NCBI GenBank assembly: GCA_963978905.1
Contig: OZ022260.1
Span: forward strand, 45,157,551 to 45,221,550
DNA: 64,000 bases
Direction of reading: 5' to 3'
Origin: Trichostrongylus colubriformis
Lineage: Eukaryota; Nematoda; Chromadorea; Rhabditida; Trichostrongylidae
The notes under the pieces were generated by a model. It did not search any database. It worked only from the letters and a program-made list of their open reading frames with translations, and was not told where the DNA came from. Both the position numbers and the translations under genes were made by a program. Of this stretch, positions 35,921 to 48,200 are shown piece after piece. Within the stretch, counting starts at the first letter, position 1. Each line of letters starts with the position of its first letter.

Positions 35921-36076
35921 ATGATGGTTGTACCGTCCTGGGTCGTAACTTTATTCGGGCCCTTACTCTTAATGATGTTCGTAGTCAAGGGAATTAGATT
36001 AGAAGTGTGGTATAGAATACAGGAGAAGCAGCTTCGTGTAGCTCAAAATGAAAAAAACTTGCTTTCTTCTCATTGA
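35921..36076 (+). CDS. Candidate small membrane protein
   Basis: From ATGATG the frame encodes about 51 residues with a hydrophobic segment (VVTLFGPLLLMMFVV) followed by a charged tail (EVWYRIQEKQLRVAQNEK) and a stop. The frame extends upstream to 35843, but those residues look non-coding. A single membrane segment plus a charged coiled tail resembles small mitochondrial assembly factors, though no family is recognised. Weak evidence: one short frame only. Confidence 0.25.
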   Translation: MMVVPSWVVTLFGPLLLMMFVVKGIRLEVWYRIQEKQLRVAQNEKNLLSSH

Positions 36077-36255
36077 TTGAAGGAGTATGAGAGCATCCAC
36101 TTGTAGGATCCTATTGAAGGCCGCAGTTAAGGTCTCCTCCGGGCTAAGGTTTTGGTGGAGGTTTGAGTTTGAAGCTACTTAATCCGTGTATTTCATCTGT
36201 GGTTTTTTCGACATCGACATTCACATTATCGATGTTTGGAGTATAATCATACACT

Positions 36256-39200
36256 TTACTGCTTGTGGGATTCGTATATAGTACCTTTTTGGACTTGCTG
36301 TACTGTAAAATGGGTAGACAGCCCCAGTTGACATCAAGGAATTTCAAAAAGTAACAGTGATCTCTCGAGAGGAGAGAGTAATGGTAGGAAGCCTTTTCCA
36401 CAACTGCAACGTTCGCTCTGTGCTGCCTACGCCATCTACCTAAAGATGAGCTAAAACCGACTATGGCGGCTCAGTCACTTCATACCCGACTTGACCCTCG
36501 CACATTTCACATCTTTCGGACATCGTCTATTTGTTATGTCCTCAAACGTTACCAAATGAAAATTCGCAGTGAAAGAATAAGATGGACAGGAGGGAGGGGA
36601 AGTCACCATACACTTGGGAGGCTTGTTTCTCGAGTGTGCCTTTCTTATTTGGTAGGAGCCCGTCCATTTTTGTAAAAGTTATTTTAAGACGGGGAGGGCT
36701 GGAAATCTATAGAAGGTAGAGGAGTGACTATTGAAGTCACCCGGTTGTAAGAGTCGTTCATGGTGCTAAATGTTTACAATTTTATATTGATCAGTAATAT
36801 TGAAATTACAGACTTCTAAGTAGTGTCATTCCCACTGCTACTGCTCTGATGAAAGGAGCTGTAGGGGGCTTGCTAACAAAAGGATGAACTTTCATGCACT
36901 CAGCATTGTTCATCTATTTTTGGAGTCATTATTTGTATTTGCATTATTTGCATGCAAAATGATAAATTGACGCGTATCGGTGTCTTCGAGCTCGGAAAGG
37001 GATTGGATCACGAGATAAGGTAAGGTAGAGACCATTTTATTCACCTAAGGTGGAGGATAGAAGGCCTTGTTGTTTCAGGTGAAACAATGTCCAGTGTTCT
37101 GGCTCGCGAAGCGCCGTGTGGTGGCAGCTCCGCTACAGTTTTGGCGACCTTTTTGTAAAAGTGAAGACAAGTATAGGCTTGCTTACCTCTAGTGCTCAAA
37201 GAATGCGCCACAATTTCGTCAAGTACGACAGTCACACCAGCCCATGTTTCCTTTGCCGTTGGTATCAACTGGTTCTTGTCCAGTACGAAACCGTTCCACT
37301 CTGAAAATGTGCGGAAGTAGCTCAATTATCATTTAAAAAACGGGTGTTAACACGGATGTGCTACCTTTGTACAGAATACTCGTTAGCACCTTTATTTTGC
37401 ATCCTACACCTTTCTCGCTCCTCTTTCGCCTCTTGGATGTCGAATGACTTCACAGTTGGCTGATTTCTTATCTACAGGACTGAGAATAAAACCGTATATT
37501 CGATCGGATAAATGTGGGCTTGTGAAGATTAATGATGAGTTGATTTACCACTGAATGAAGGATGAGGATGGCAGTAAGTTCTACAAACAGAACTGGTCAG
37601 CGACTAATGAATGAAATCCATCACCCAAATCTTGTCATTTAAAGTATGTGGAAGGGTTCTCGTATGCGAAGCAATTGTACAAGTGGATTAGCTACGATCT
37701 CCAATTTAAATTCATAATAATTGGTGGGTGAAACACTAGACTCATCATAGTTCGCTGTAATAATGCACAGTGTGCATCACGCGCCTACAGACAAGTTGAT
37801 CAACTGCATATTACCTAAAGTGCTTTTGGTCAAATCATACAGAGTGTGTAGCAGCCTAAGTCAACAGACAGCAGTCGATTGAGCGAGGTCAGCCATCCTG
37901 TCAAGGTGTGAAGTAGATGCGAGAGAGGAGCGTGCTAAAGGTGCTATCGAGAATTGTGCATAAAAGTCCCCATCCCGTGTTTACACATCGGTATGAGTGA
38001 CCTACACCACACCTTCACATGCTTCGCACCTCATGAAGACTTCACACCTCATAAGCGAAGAAGTAATTAACTGATGCGAGAATCAAAGGTTAGACATACG
38101 CCGCGTAACTTCATAACTTGAGTAAGTTTATACTCAATTTGTGGAGCCAGTATGCTTATATGTCTATTAACAAGTCTGTAATCATTTCTGTTACATTTTG
38201 TACATTTCACTCGAGTGTATTAAGTACGGGGAGCCAAAAAGTCACATTTTCCCTTCCACTTTCAACACTATGTGAATCGAACCTAAGCAGACAGATGTTT
38301 CCACCCAACAAATTTCAGGACACACCTCACATTATCACTGAACTCCGTGGCAGCCTTCTGCACGAGCAGAAGGCTGCCAGAGTTCAGTGATACTGTGAGG
38401 GCTTCTGCCAAATCGAATCGATGCGTTGCCTCAACTTGGTGAAATACTCAATCGTCGCACCTTCATTCGCAACGTGGTTATGATCTGTACATACTGGGTA
38501 GTTGAACAAATCCACATTGGATGGTGCCCTTAGATATTCCATTTTCCCAGGTTCCCAGCACATTCCGTTTCGAAGAACATAACGTCTCATTACTATCGAA
38601 ACTCCTCCTAATGAGTGTTTGAAACGTGGAAGTTCAGATCATAACAGCGTTGGCCGAGTAGGAAGAGCTCAGTGACTTCCACTTATCGAAGCGTCAACCC
38701 TCAGGAAGCTTCCCACGGGAGACACACCTCGGAACTTGGCTCTGCTGTTTTAGACAGACGCTAATGCCATAAGTATTCTAAAGCCCGACTGCGCCGATCA
38801 TGTCTCGATACCTTCATGACACAAATACTGTTAAGTCACAGCTTGCTTTTTCTTATAAAGGAGCATTTTAGGGATATTTTGCCTTATTACTTTTATCCCT
38901 TTCCTTTCTCCCCATTTTGTATATTCGCCGGGTACGAGCTGTGAGCAAATGACTCCTTTGGCACTTCACCTTTGCATAGTATAATTGCTTTATTTTCCCC
39001 CTTTATAGACATTACACTTAACTTATGGGGTCAGGCGGCGTATAGCTGACTTCTGATTCTCGCATTTGATAATTAATTGTTCCTTCGCTTAGAGGTGTTG
39101 AATCTCCGCACAGGAGGTGCGAAGTAGGTCACTCGTACCAGTGTGTACACACCTAGAAAGCAGCGAGGGTGTTCTAAAAGATAATGGGTTAAAGTGTTAG

Positions 39201-42200
39201 AGGTCTGAACGTTAGGGACTCTTGTTGGGTGTAGTGAGCATGAATATGGTATACTTTGAATGCAGCGACAGGGGAAATTGAGAGAATCATGAGAAATGTA
39301 GTTAATATGAAGGTCGAGGCGTTTGGTAATAGGATGCTGAAAGAAATGGTCAAAGAACCGAGAAAGCGGACCCATTCTTACCGCTGATTCTGGACGCGGA
39401 TGAACGTTTAGGACGGTTTCAAGCAGAAGCTGAGAAAGCGCGCCGCGATACTTGCCCTGTCACGCCTTTATGGTCACTGTCACCGCAGCCAGTCAGGGAT
39501 CACGTCGCCTGGAGGCGGGCCTGTCGTCCAAAGCGTCGGCTGTGAACTGTCACGCCGTTTCTGCAGCTCTATTCGCTCTTGGATCGCGCTTCTCGACGTG
39601 GATTTTGTCATGTATGGGGTTCTCGAGCCCTCAGCTTCCATGTGACGGACTGCTTTCAGGAACTTTCAATGACTACATTACCCCTAATGCTGTCTTAAAA
39701 TGCTGTTGGATATGTTCACATCATGTCCACCCGCTTTTTGACAGGGAAGTCGATTAAGGGAGATTGGTTCTTTTTGTTCACCCGAACATTCATTCTGGAG
39801 CACCTCAATTCGCTAGTTTATGTGGATTAATTGCACTAAACTACTCTACTCTAGTGTTATTTCAACTATACAGCAAATAATAAGCAGCCCACTAAGTAGC
39901 CATGATTGCTTGCGAGGGCCGTGTCCAGTTTCCTGCCACACTTTCACACCTATAATCACCAAGCTATCCCTTGAAACCATGGTTACAATGAATTTTTTTT
40001 GTAGTCGTATATGTCCATTAGTTTGCTTGCTCTTCGCAAACGTATCATAACTTTGCTCATTAAGATATAAAAAATAACCAGCAGCCATATGTTGCGAAGT
40101 CCCCTTTCCTCTCGTTTCTTTGAAAAATCCTATCATTTTGGACACTTCATTTGCGGTGCTCCGATCAAGTGAAGATGAAAGCTTCAGCAAGCACATGATA
40201 TTTTTTAAAGTAATATACCTATGATACCTTCGTAGGTTGGCCGTAATTCTATCGTATAGGAATACTTGACTTTAAGTTTCTCCTTTGCCCAGTCTGTGGA
40301 ACCACCGGAAAATGCATCTGAATCGAAGCAAATTCTCACACTGACGGAATAATAAGTAAGAGTTCTGCCGTCACTCACAGATTATTTCCGGGCCAGTGCC
40401 GTATCGATAGCGCGTTCCGTACATTTTTCCCAGTTCTGCGACAGCCTTCTGTGCAACTCTCTTCTGCAATGCTTCCTTTAGAAATGCTGTAGTTGTTTGC
40501 AGCTAATTTCTTACCGTCTCTTCGATGTCGGGCGCGTATGTAAACTTGCGGTGTGAATAGGAATAGATCCAAAGTTGTGAGTACGCGTGCAGTGTTATAT
40601 AACCTTCGAGCCGCCCTTGCAAAGACAATAGGAAATTTGAGAAGGCTCTAAATGAAATTGTAGGGAATTCTGGATTCTTTCAAGTCTTTAGTTTCTGGTA
40701 ACCGTGGATAAACGGGTTTGGATGTGAAATTTTTTCCAAACTTGCTCTACTGTGATTACAACCTACCTGGATTCCGGTTCACTGAAGGGTGTAGCTCCAT
40801 GGTATATTTCTGAACAAGGATAACGAGAGGCACCGATTTCTGAAAGCACACCTCTTGATCGTTCGTGTAGTGTTCTCGTTGATGCACTAGTACTATTGAA
40901 GCAGCTGCTTTCTCAACCTTTAGTTCAAATCCGTTCCTTAAACAGAGCACAGTTGCTTAGTTCAAGGAGCAGATTCAAAGAGAAGTTCGGGAAAGTATGC
41001 ATATACATAGCACGACATTATTTTGATAATCCTTTAGGCACTGTTTATCCAAAGTAATCCCGTTACCTTGAATCTTTTTGCGTGGAAGGGGTGATTTTTG
41101 AAGAGGTAGAAGACGACTAGCATACTTAATATGCGCAGGACAACCTGGTGCCCGCGCCACAGGAACCGGCGCTAAATTTGGACCGTCGAAGTCACTAAGA
41201 ACTCATTCATAGGAGCAGTTTGACCATCCAGTAAGGATATCACACTTTCTCGACGCGAAAACCCCTGGCGCCCTGTCACAGCAGCTTGAAAATTTGCTAT
41301 ATTAGGCGCCGGCTCCTGTGGCGCGGCGCGAGGTCGTTTTCCAAGTCAGTGCAGTAGTCGTGTTCTACGGATCGAAGTAGCCCTGAGCAGCAATTACTCA
41401 GTGTGTCCCCCCAAAACGCATTCAAACAACCGCACCGCTTCGAATATTGATGGGGTGTCCTCCACCCCATCAAGATTCGAAGCGCTGCGATTGATTTGGT
41501 TAAATACTGCCGCACTTTGGAGTGTCAAGCAAATTGTTCTTAACGTGTGATTCTTACCTCGAGTGCTGTGAGATAGAAATACGGCTATTCATGCCTGTGA
41601 AAGAGCTCACCTGCGAAACGAAAATCGAAGTTCCTGTTTAGATCAACCCCTTGACAGCAGGCGTTGGAGATGCCGTCGAAGGCACACGCTTTGGCTGACC
41701 TTGACTTACGCCACATGCGAGCCTGAAATGCAATTGTTGTGGTAAGTATCGCCCCATCAGGTACGTCATAACTTTTTGAATGGGTTTTTGTTTGCATGCC
41801 CTCAATTTCGCCATCATCTCGTGTAGAAATCGTTCACTGAACAAACTATCGTTAGCTTGATCCATATATGTAAATAAATGTTGCTGTCAACAGATTGTCG
41901 CAGAAGCAGTCAAAAGACTTGGCAGTTGGCAGATTCATATAACTGTGCGTATTACTGACATAGATGCACTTATGGTACAATAATCATTACGGTGTTCCAG
42001 AATTTTAGATGCAAGATAGTTGACAATGTTGTCGTAATGTGCAAATACATCCAGGTGAAATTTGGAAAAATCAATATCGATGAAAGCAAGAACTGTGAAT
42101 ACAAAATTTTAGAATGCTTTGAAATTGCATGCTCATCATCTACCAACCCTGTCCCATCTGCCGCACTTATCACAAGTTGCTTCGAACCTTCGTTATGGAA

Positions 42201-45200
42201 TAGCCATGTGGAGTTAGTAGATTGCAAACGTCGGGTCAGCGTCAATTGAGGGCACTCTCGCAGTGAGCAGAGCGTATCCTGAATGGGCAGCGCACTGCGG
42301 AAATGCTTTCTTGGGATGAGTGCAGCTCGAAATCTGGGGCATGGATCATCGAAAAGCAAAGAACTCGGCACCTACGACTGTGAAATAGTCGGCCCCCAGA
42401 CCGGAGAGTTTGTTTTCCGAAACGTCGGGAACAACGGTTCGCGGTCAGAGATGAGATTCTGAATGGAACAAAAGAAGCCCACCCGCAATAGTTCAGAGAG
42501 TGTCCTCACTGAACGATGCTCGAAGACACCGGAAAGAGTAAACTTGGCAGACTGTGTAATATGAAAGTGGTGGTGGTTAGCACTGTAACAGTAAAGGAAG
42601 AACGAGGCAAAACCATTAAAACCCTGAGAAATAGAAGTCCCGAAACCTCTTCTCATTCGCGTTTCTATGCGTTATTAGCCGAGGTAGAGAGGGGTCACCC
42701 ATGGGTGGGTTTACTTTACGAGACGACTGATTTTAAGATCGTGGTTTAGTACCTGGTCTACTTATGCCAAGATAAAGGCCATAGAATAACGGCAGATATT
42801 TGTGGAGTAAAACATGTAAAATGAAGCTGGATATTTGTCACTCGAATGATTGAGTTAGGCCATATTTCCATCAAATCAACCTCTAACTCAAAGCAGATAC
42901 GATCTATCATAAAGGTGGAAACTACTTACTGTAACAGTCCCTAGTATAATGTTTCAGTCTCTCAAGAATGTTAATTTTGTCGTTCCTGTAGTGAATTACC
43001 CTTTACACAACACTGGTGACGTGACCTCCTGGAACACTGGTCGGAACACTTGCACGCCATCCTAAGACCTCCCTCGCGGTGCCTTCAAAAATGCATGCTT
43101 GGGCTCCGGTACAAGTAGAATAGTAGAATAGTAGATATAAGTAGAATATACACTATGACTTTTTCTGTGCTTTAGAAGAAAATCATAAAGCAAAAGCGGG
43201 AATGGGGAGTTGTGGTGAGTGATCTGATGCAGAGACGTTAGCTTGAGTACTCATAGCCGTTTGTCATCGTTCCCTGTCAACGTATCGGGTACAAAAGGAG
43301 TAGAGACGATGACGACGGGTACACTGGTTTAGGTGAACTTGGAATTATTGGAAGAGTTGAAGGGGGTGGTAGGGTTACTAAGGGTGATAAATTGTTTGGA
43401 GTAACGGTTCATAAAGTGAGCCGCCATATTAAAGCCACAGGTCTGAGAAAACGAAGTGTGGTAAATTCACGGTGGAAGGAGCGCCTGTGAGTTCCGTAGA
43501 AGATGCTTTTCTCAACAGCTCCTCTCCTTTTCAACGTGGCTCATCCTTCAGATATTTCGTGGCTAGCCCCTTTTTTACCGTGTCTACCCCCGGGACCAAC
43601 AGCGGAAGTAGGTCCTCATTCTTACGTTTTCGATCGTTCCTTCACTGTTGTATTACCACACACTTCAATTTTCTTTTCATACTCGGTAGAGGATTCACAT
43701 AAAGTGGTAGCGTGTGATTCGGCATCCGAGGCGATTACAATGTAACAATAAGGTTGTTAAAAAAAAACGAAGAAGCAAAGAATAATGGGAATCTGTCTCA
43801 GAACTTCCGAGGTGAACCTTACTCTTGGATTAGTCTTATCACTCCGCGTATATTCATATCCGTCAGGGTTGAGAACGGGAAAGATGTATATGACAAGATT
43901 TTCCAAGTAGTTTCTGATCTTCGGGTCACTCTCGCGACTGTTGACGATCTGAAAGCGGTTGTTCTTGCAGTATCAGAAAAGTGGTTTTTTTATATGTGGG
44001 TAGAACTTGCGAGGTTGATGAAATACATTCCGGTGTGCACAGCGGCCCATTCGCGAGCGTGGATACCAGCATCGATTACTACCACTTTCTTGTAAGGTCT
44101 ATCTTCACCGAACTGGAATCGAGCAATTTTTCAATTGGTTTAGTTGGGTTTCAAATAGTGCAGCTAATTGAAATCACGGGAAAACAGCAACATGGCCTTT
44201 CAGAGTATTCGATGTTCGTCTAAGAGTTGAGCACGTCACAGAAAATGGCAGTGAATTTCTCAATGCCTACAGTACTGACCTGTAGCCCTAGTATGCTTCT
44301 CCCCTCTGTGCTACTTCCAATGTTGATCAGTTTTGCAATTTCTGGCATTCGACTGGCGATTCTCTTCATCCATTCGCTAATGGTCGAGTAGGAATAATAT
44401 TCGCCCATTCTGAAATTTTATTAATTTTTATGCTTTGATCACAGCATTGTATGCAATTTCCTTGTGCAAGAAACTAACTGCCTTGAAATGACTGTGGGAT
44501 TTGATCTCAGCGGGCAACCTAACTTCGTTTCGAGGAATCTGCATGCGAGCTCTTGTAGCACAGTAAGGGCGCATCAGAAAGGAGGGCGCTACTCTTAAAG
44601 CGGGGGTAATTCTGACGAATATTTCGTGCTATGTTGAATTTTCGATTTCAGTTGACATTAGGTGGCTCTAAATAAATAGTGCCTTTTTTTTACTAGGGTT
44701 TCAGAGGTACAAGCCATGATAATATTTGTGGAGAAACACACTCACTAAAGGTCCGGGGGTTGAAGATCACATAGTAGAAGATTAATGAAATTCTTCAGAA
44801 ACTCCCAAAGACAGGTCTTTCTGACCTACGGCACGAGCGAGATCACAGCCGAGAAGCACGCGCTTGGGAAAGTATTTATTTGTTACTAACCATGTGGTCA
44901 TCTTGATTGGGATGATAAGGCATCCACAGGTTTTGCATGCGTATATACATACAGTAGCGCTCAAAAGTCTTCGGCCAAATGGTTTTTTTTACTTGGGTTT
45001 TTCACTTGTAACTTTTTTGCGACTGGACCGATCCAAGAGAAATTTTAGTACCCTAAAGTCTGATAGATAAGTCGCCCGCACGCGGTGTCGTGCGCGGCAC
45101 GGCGAACGCACGCGCAGTCTCCAAACAACACAGGATCGCGATGCACCCTTCATTATTAAAAGCAACAGAATTGTAGAAACTGTTTATTCAACTTTATTTC

Positions 45201-48200
45201 TATATTTAAAAATACCACTTATCTAAATCTTCGTTTAACCCGTATAACAATGATCATTCATCTTAAATTTTCTACGCAATCCATTTCATCGTCACAAACA
45301 CTCATAGCATTAAAATTCTATTTCATCTCATCTAACATGACTCTTGGTTCAAGGCCTTTAAGAAGCTGTTGACAATCGTCTCTTCAGAAATTGAATAGAA
45401 ACTGTCGCAAACTATAGCAGATACCTCTCCGTTGCTCATCCATTTCCTGATGCCGCTTTTGGTATATCTGGCTTTCGTTGGGCCTTAACGGGAATAAGGA
45501 AAAGTTTTTATTCAACCGCTATTTAATCGCCAAAACCATCGTTGCATTGAAACCCCCGTTGAACAACGATTATCCTCTTATTCATTCACTTTCCTCTGCC
45601 AACGGTGAAGTTTCCGTGTTCACATTTCGTACGACCTCAACTTTACTTGCTAGCTTCTATATTAACAAATACAATATACAATACAATATAAACTCGCTAT
45701 TAATACAATCCACAAATCATATCTTCCTCAATTTCCTTCATCCCTGGTTGGTTCTTTGAAGACTGCGGTCGCCTGTGCCGCGCGCGACACCGCGTGCGGG
45801 CGGACCTATCTATCAGACTTTAGGGTGTGTTGTACCTGGAGACACTGCATACTGAATATACTATTTTGGCGCTCAACGGTGTAAGTTCGAGGTTAAATGC
45901 ATTTTTTTTTGTTTTTGGGATGCCATCCCTATGCCGTCCCGCTGTGCCGCTGTCATCAAATGTCGTGGTCTTTCTACAAAATATTGATGTTCTCTGAGGC
46001 TTGCTCGTTTTGTTTTTGTAAAGAAAGCCGTTTCTCTTGACCAAGCCTTTTTCTTTTCTGGGTGGTCTTGTAGTAAATTCTTCTAAAAATTCATGAAAAG
46101 CGTCAAGCGGCACTCAAGTAGAAGGAAATGTCGACAGTAGGTTCAGGCACCACATAATTTTTTCAAATTTGGTCAAGTAGAAAAAAAGTTATGACAAAAA
46201 AGTTTTGACCGAAGACTTTTGAGCGCTACTGCATGTACCCCAGCGCCGTGATATGGGCGTAGTTGCAGTCACGAAGTGGCTGGCTGCTCACGCATGTACC
46301 GGAATAGTCGAATAATCTGCGTTCAGAAGTGGGGATCAAGATCTTGCAGGAGACCCCTTCATCTACCCACAAGGAAGACAAACTTCTCGCACTACCACAT
46401 GGTTTACCGGCAACATGTCCTGGGCTCAGTTATATCCCCATATCCGCCGACCTTTTTTGGACCTGTTTTTTATGGTTTTCTCCCTTTCTTGCGTTGTCTT
46501 GATCCTTCTTTCTTTTTGTTTCTTGCTTTTGGGGATGCGTCTTTCAATGTATGCTTCTCTGAACGTATGGCGCACCTCCGTGTATAATAAATAAATAAAT
46601 AAATAAATAATCGTGAATGTCACTGCTATATTTCGACATTATTTACCTGAGTTTGCTTACGAACGCGCCAGTGTCATCGTGCATGCGGACGAGATCGTGG
46701 TCACCAACGCCATTTGGGTTCATCTTTATAGTCCCTTCCTTTTCGATGAGTAATCTGAATTTATGACATTCATTTGCAGTAACCTATGTGCTTGTTGATC
46801 TTAGAGGACTGCTGGCAACATGAAACAAGTTTTAGCTTAATTGTCTCAAAATTAATGTATTAGGTTGTAGGGAAAGTTATTTCGTTTTTTAACAACGTGC
46901 TTTTTTCCATCGAAACTGCATCCCAGCAATTTCTTCTGTACATATACATGTAGTACAAGTTCACACGCATCTATAGGTATTATTGTCTTTCATCTCCCGG
47001 ACAACCCTTTCCGGCAAAATAAACATCAAAAGTCAATGTATCTTCATTATTGGAAGTTTTTCTTTGAATTGCGCTAGATAGAGAAAGGAAAAGATGATAG
47101 TCCGATGATAGTCAAGATCAGGGCAATAAGGTGGAAGGGGCAGCACTTCCCATTCAAGCTCGAGAATTTTTTGGCGAGTCACTTTTTCAGTATGTGGGAA
47201 GACTCGCCAAAAAATTCTTGAGCTCCAATGGAAGCGCTGTCCCATCCACCTTTTAGCCCTGATCTTGCTCCATCGGGCTATCATGTTTTCCTTTCTTCAT
47301 CGAACGCCATTCAAAGAAAAATTTTCGATAATGAAGGTGACATTGACCTTTGATATGTTTATTTTGCCAAAAAAGGTTATCCGGGAGATGAAAGACAATA
47401 ATACCTATAGATGCGTGTGAACTTGTACTACATGTACATGTGCAGAAGAAATTGCTGGAAAGTAGTTTGAAAGGAAAAAAGCGCGTTTCTAAAAAACGAA
47501 AGAACTTTCCCTACAACCTGATGATTAGGTTTAGTCTCTCTGTTGGAATCAATGAAAAATCGGTTGGTGACCTCTTCGATAGAATGAAAGGACGGGGATG
47601 TCATGTACTAGCAACTACATACTTAGAAGAAGAAGTGAAAAATGATGCGCAGTAGTAAGGCCGCGTTCATGTCCATCGCCGGCAGAACGAGGCTACGTTC
47701 GCACGCGGGTAGGCAGAGTGGCACGGGGAAGATGCAGAGACTACACAAGCAACGAGACAAGATGGCACAGGCGAAGACGCAGCCGCGCCTGCCGCCGGCT
47801 CAAAGTATGAACGCTGCCTAAAGTGTCTCGTCGCTCGTTCGTGCTGATACACGGAAAAACTTGCAATAAACAACCAAAACATTCTTCTTCAAGTCCTCAA
47901 TAGCAACATGGAAAGGAAAGTCATGCGACTTCAGGAAGCTGGTGAATTTGTTGGTGAAAGATGGCGAGACCATCACATCTATGGTGCTGTTCACAACACT
48001 GGGTGCGTGCCAAAAGTCGGCCTCCTGAAATGAGCGTCATGTATTGCTATTAGAAGTCGGAAAAGAAGACGAACGATGCACAGCTATTTGCTTAACTCAC
48101 GTCGCCTTTTGCAGTTTCATACAAAGTAATCATTGCCTTCAGTTGTGTAGCACTGATGGGTATTACACGATACACCTTGAACGGCCTGCAAACAAACGGT

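Noticed and set aside
43754..44095. Plus-strand 113-residue protein
   Set aside because: It is the opposite strand of the carboxypeptidase exons carrying GIHAREW and NPDGYEYT.
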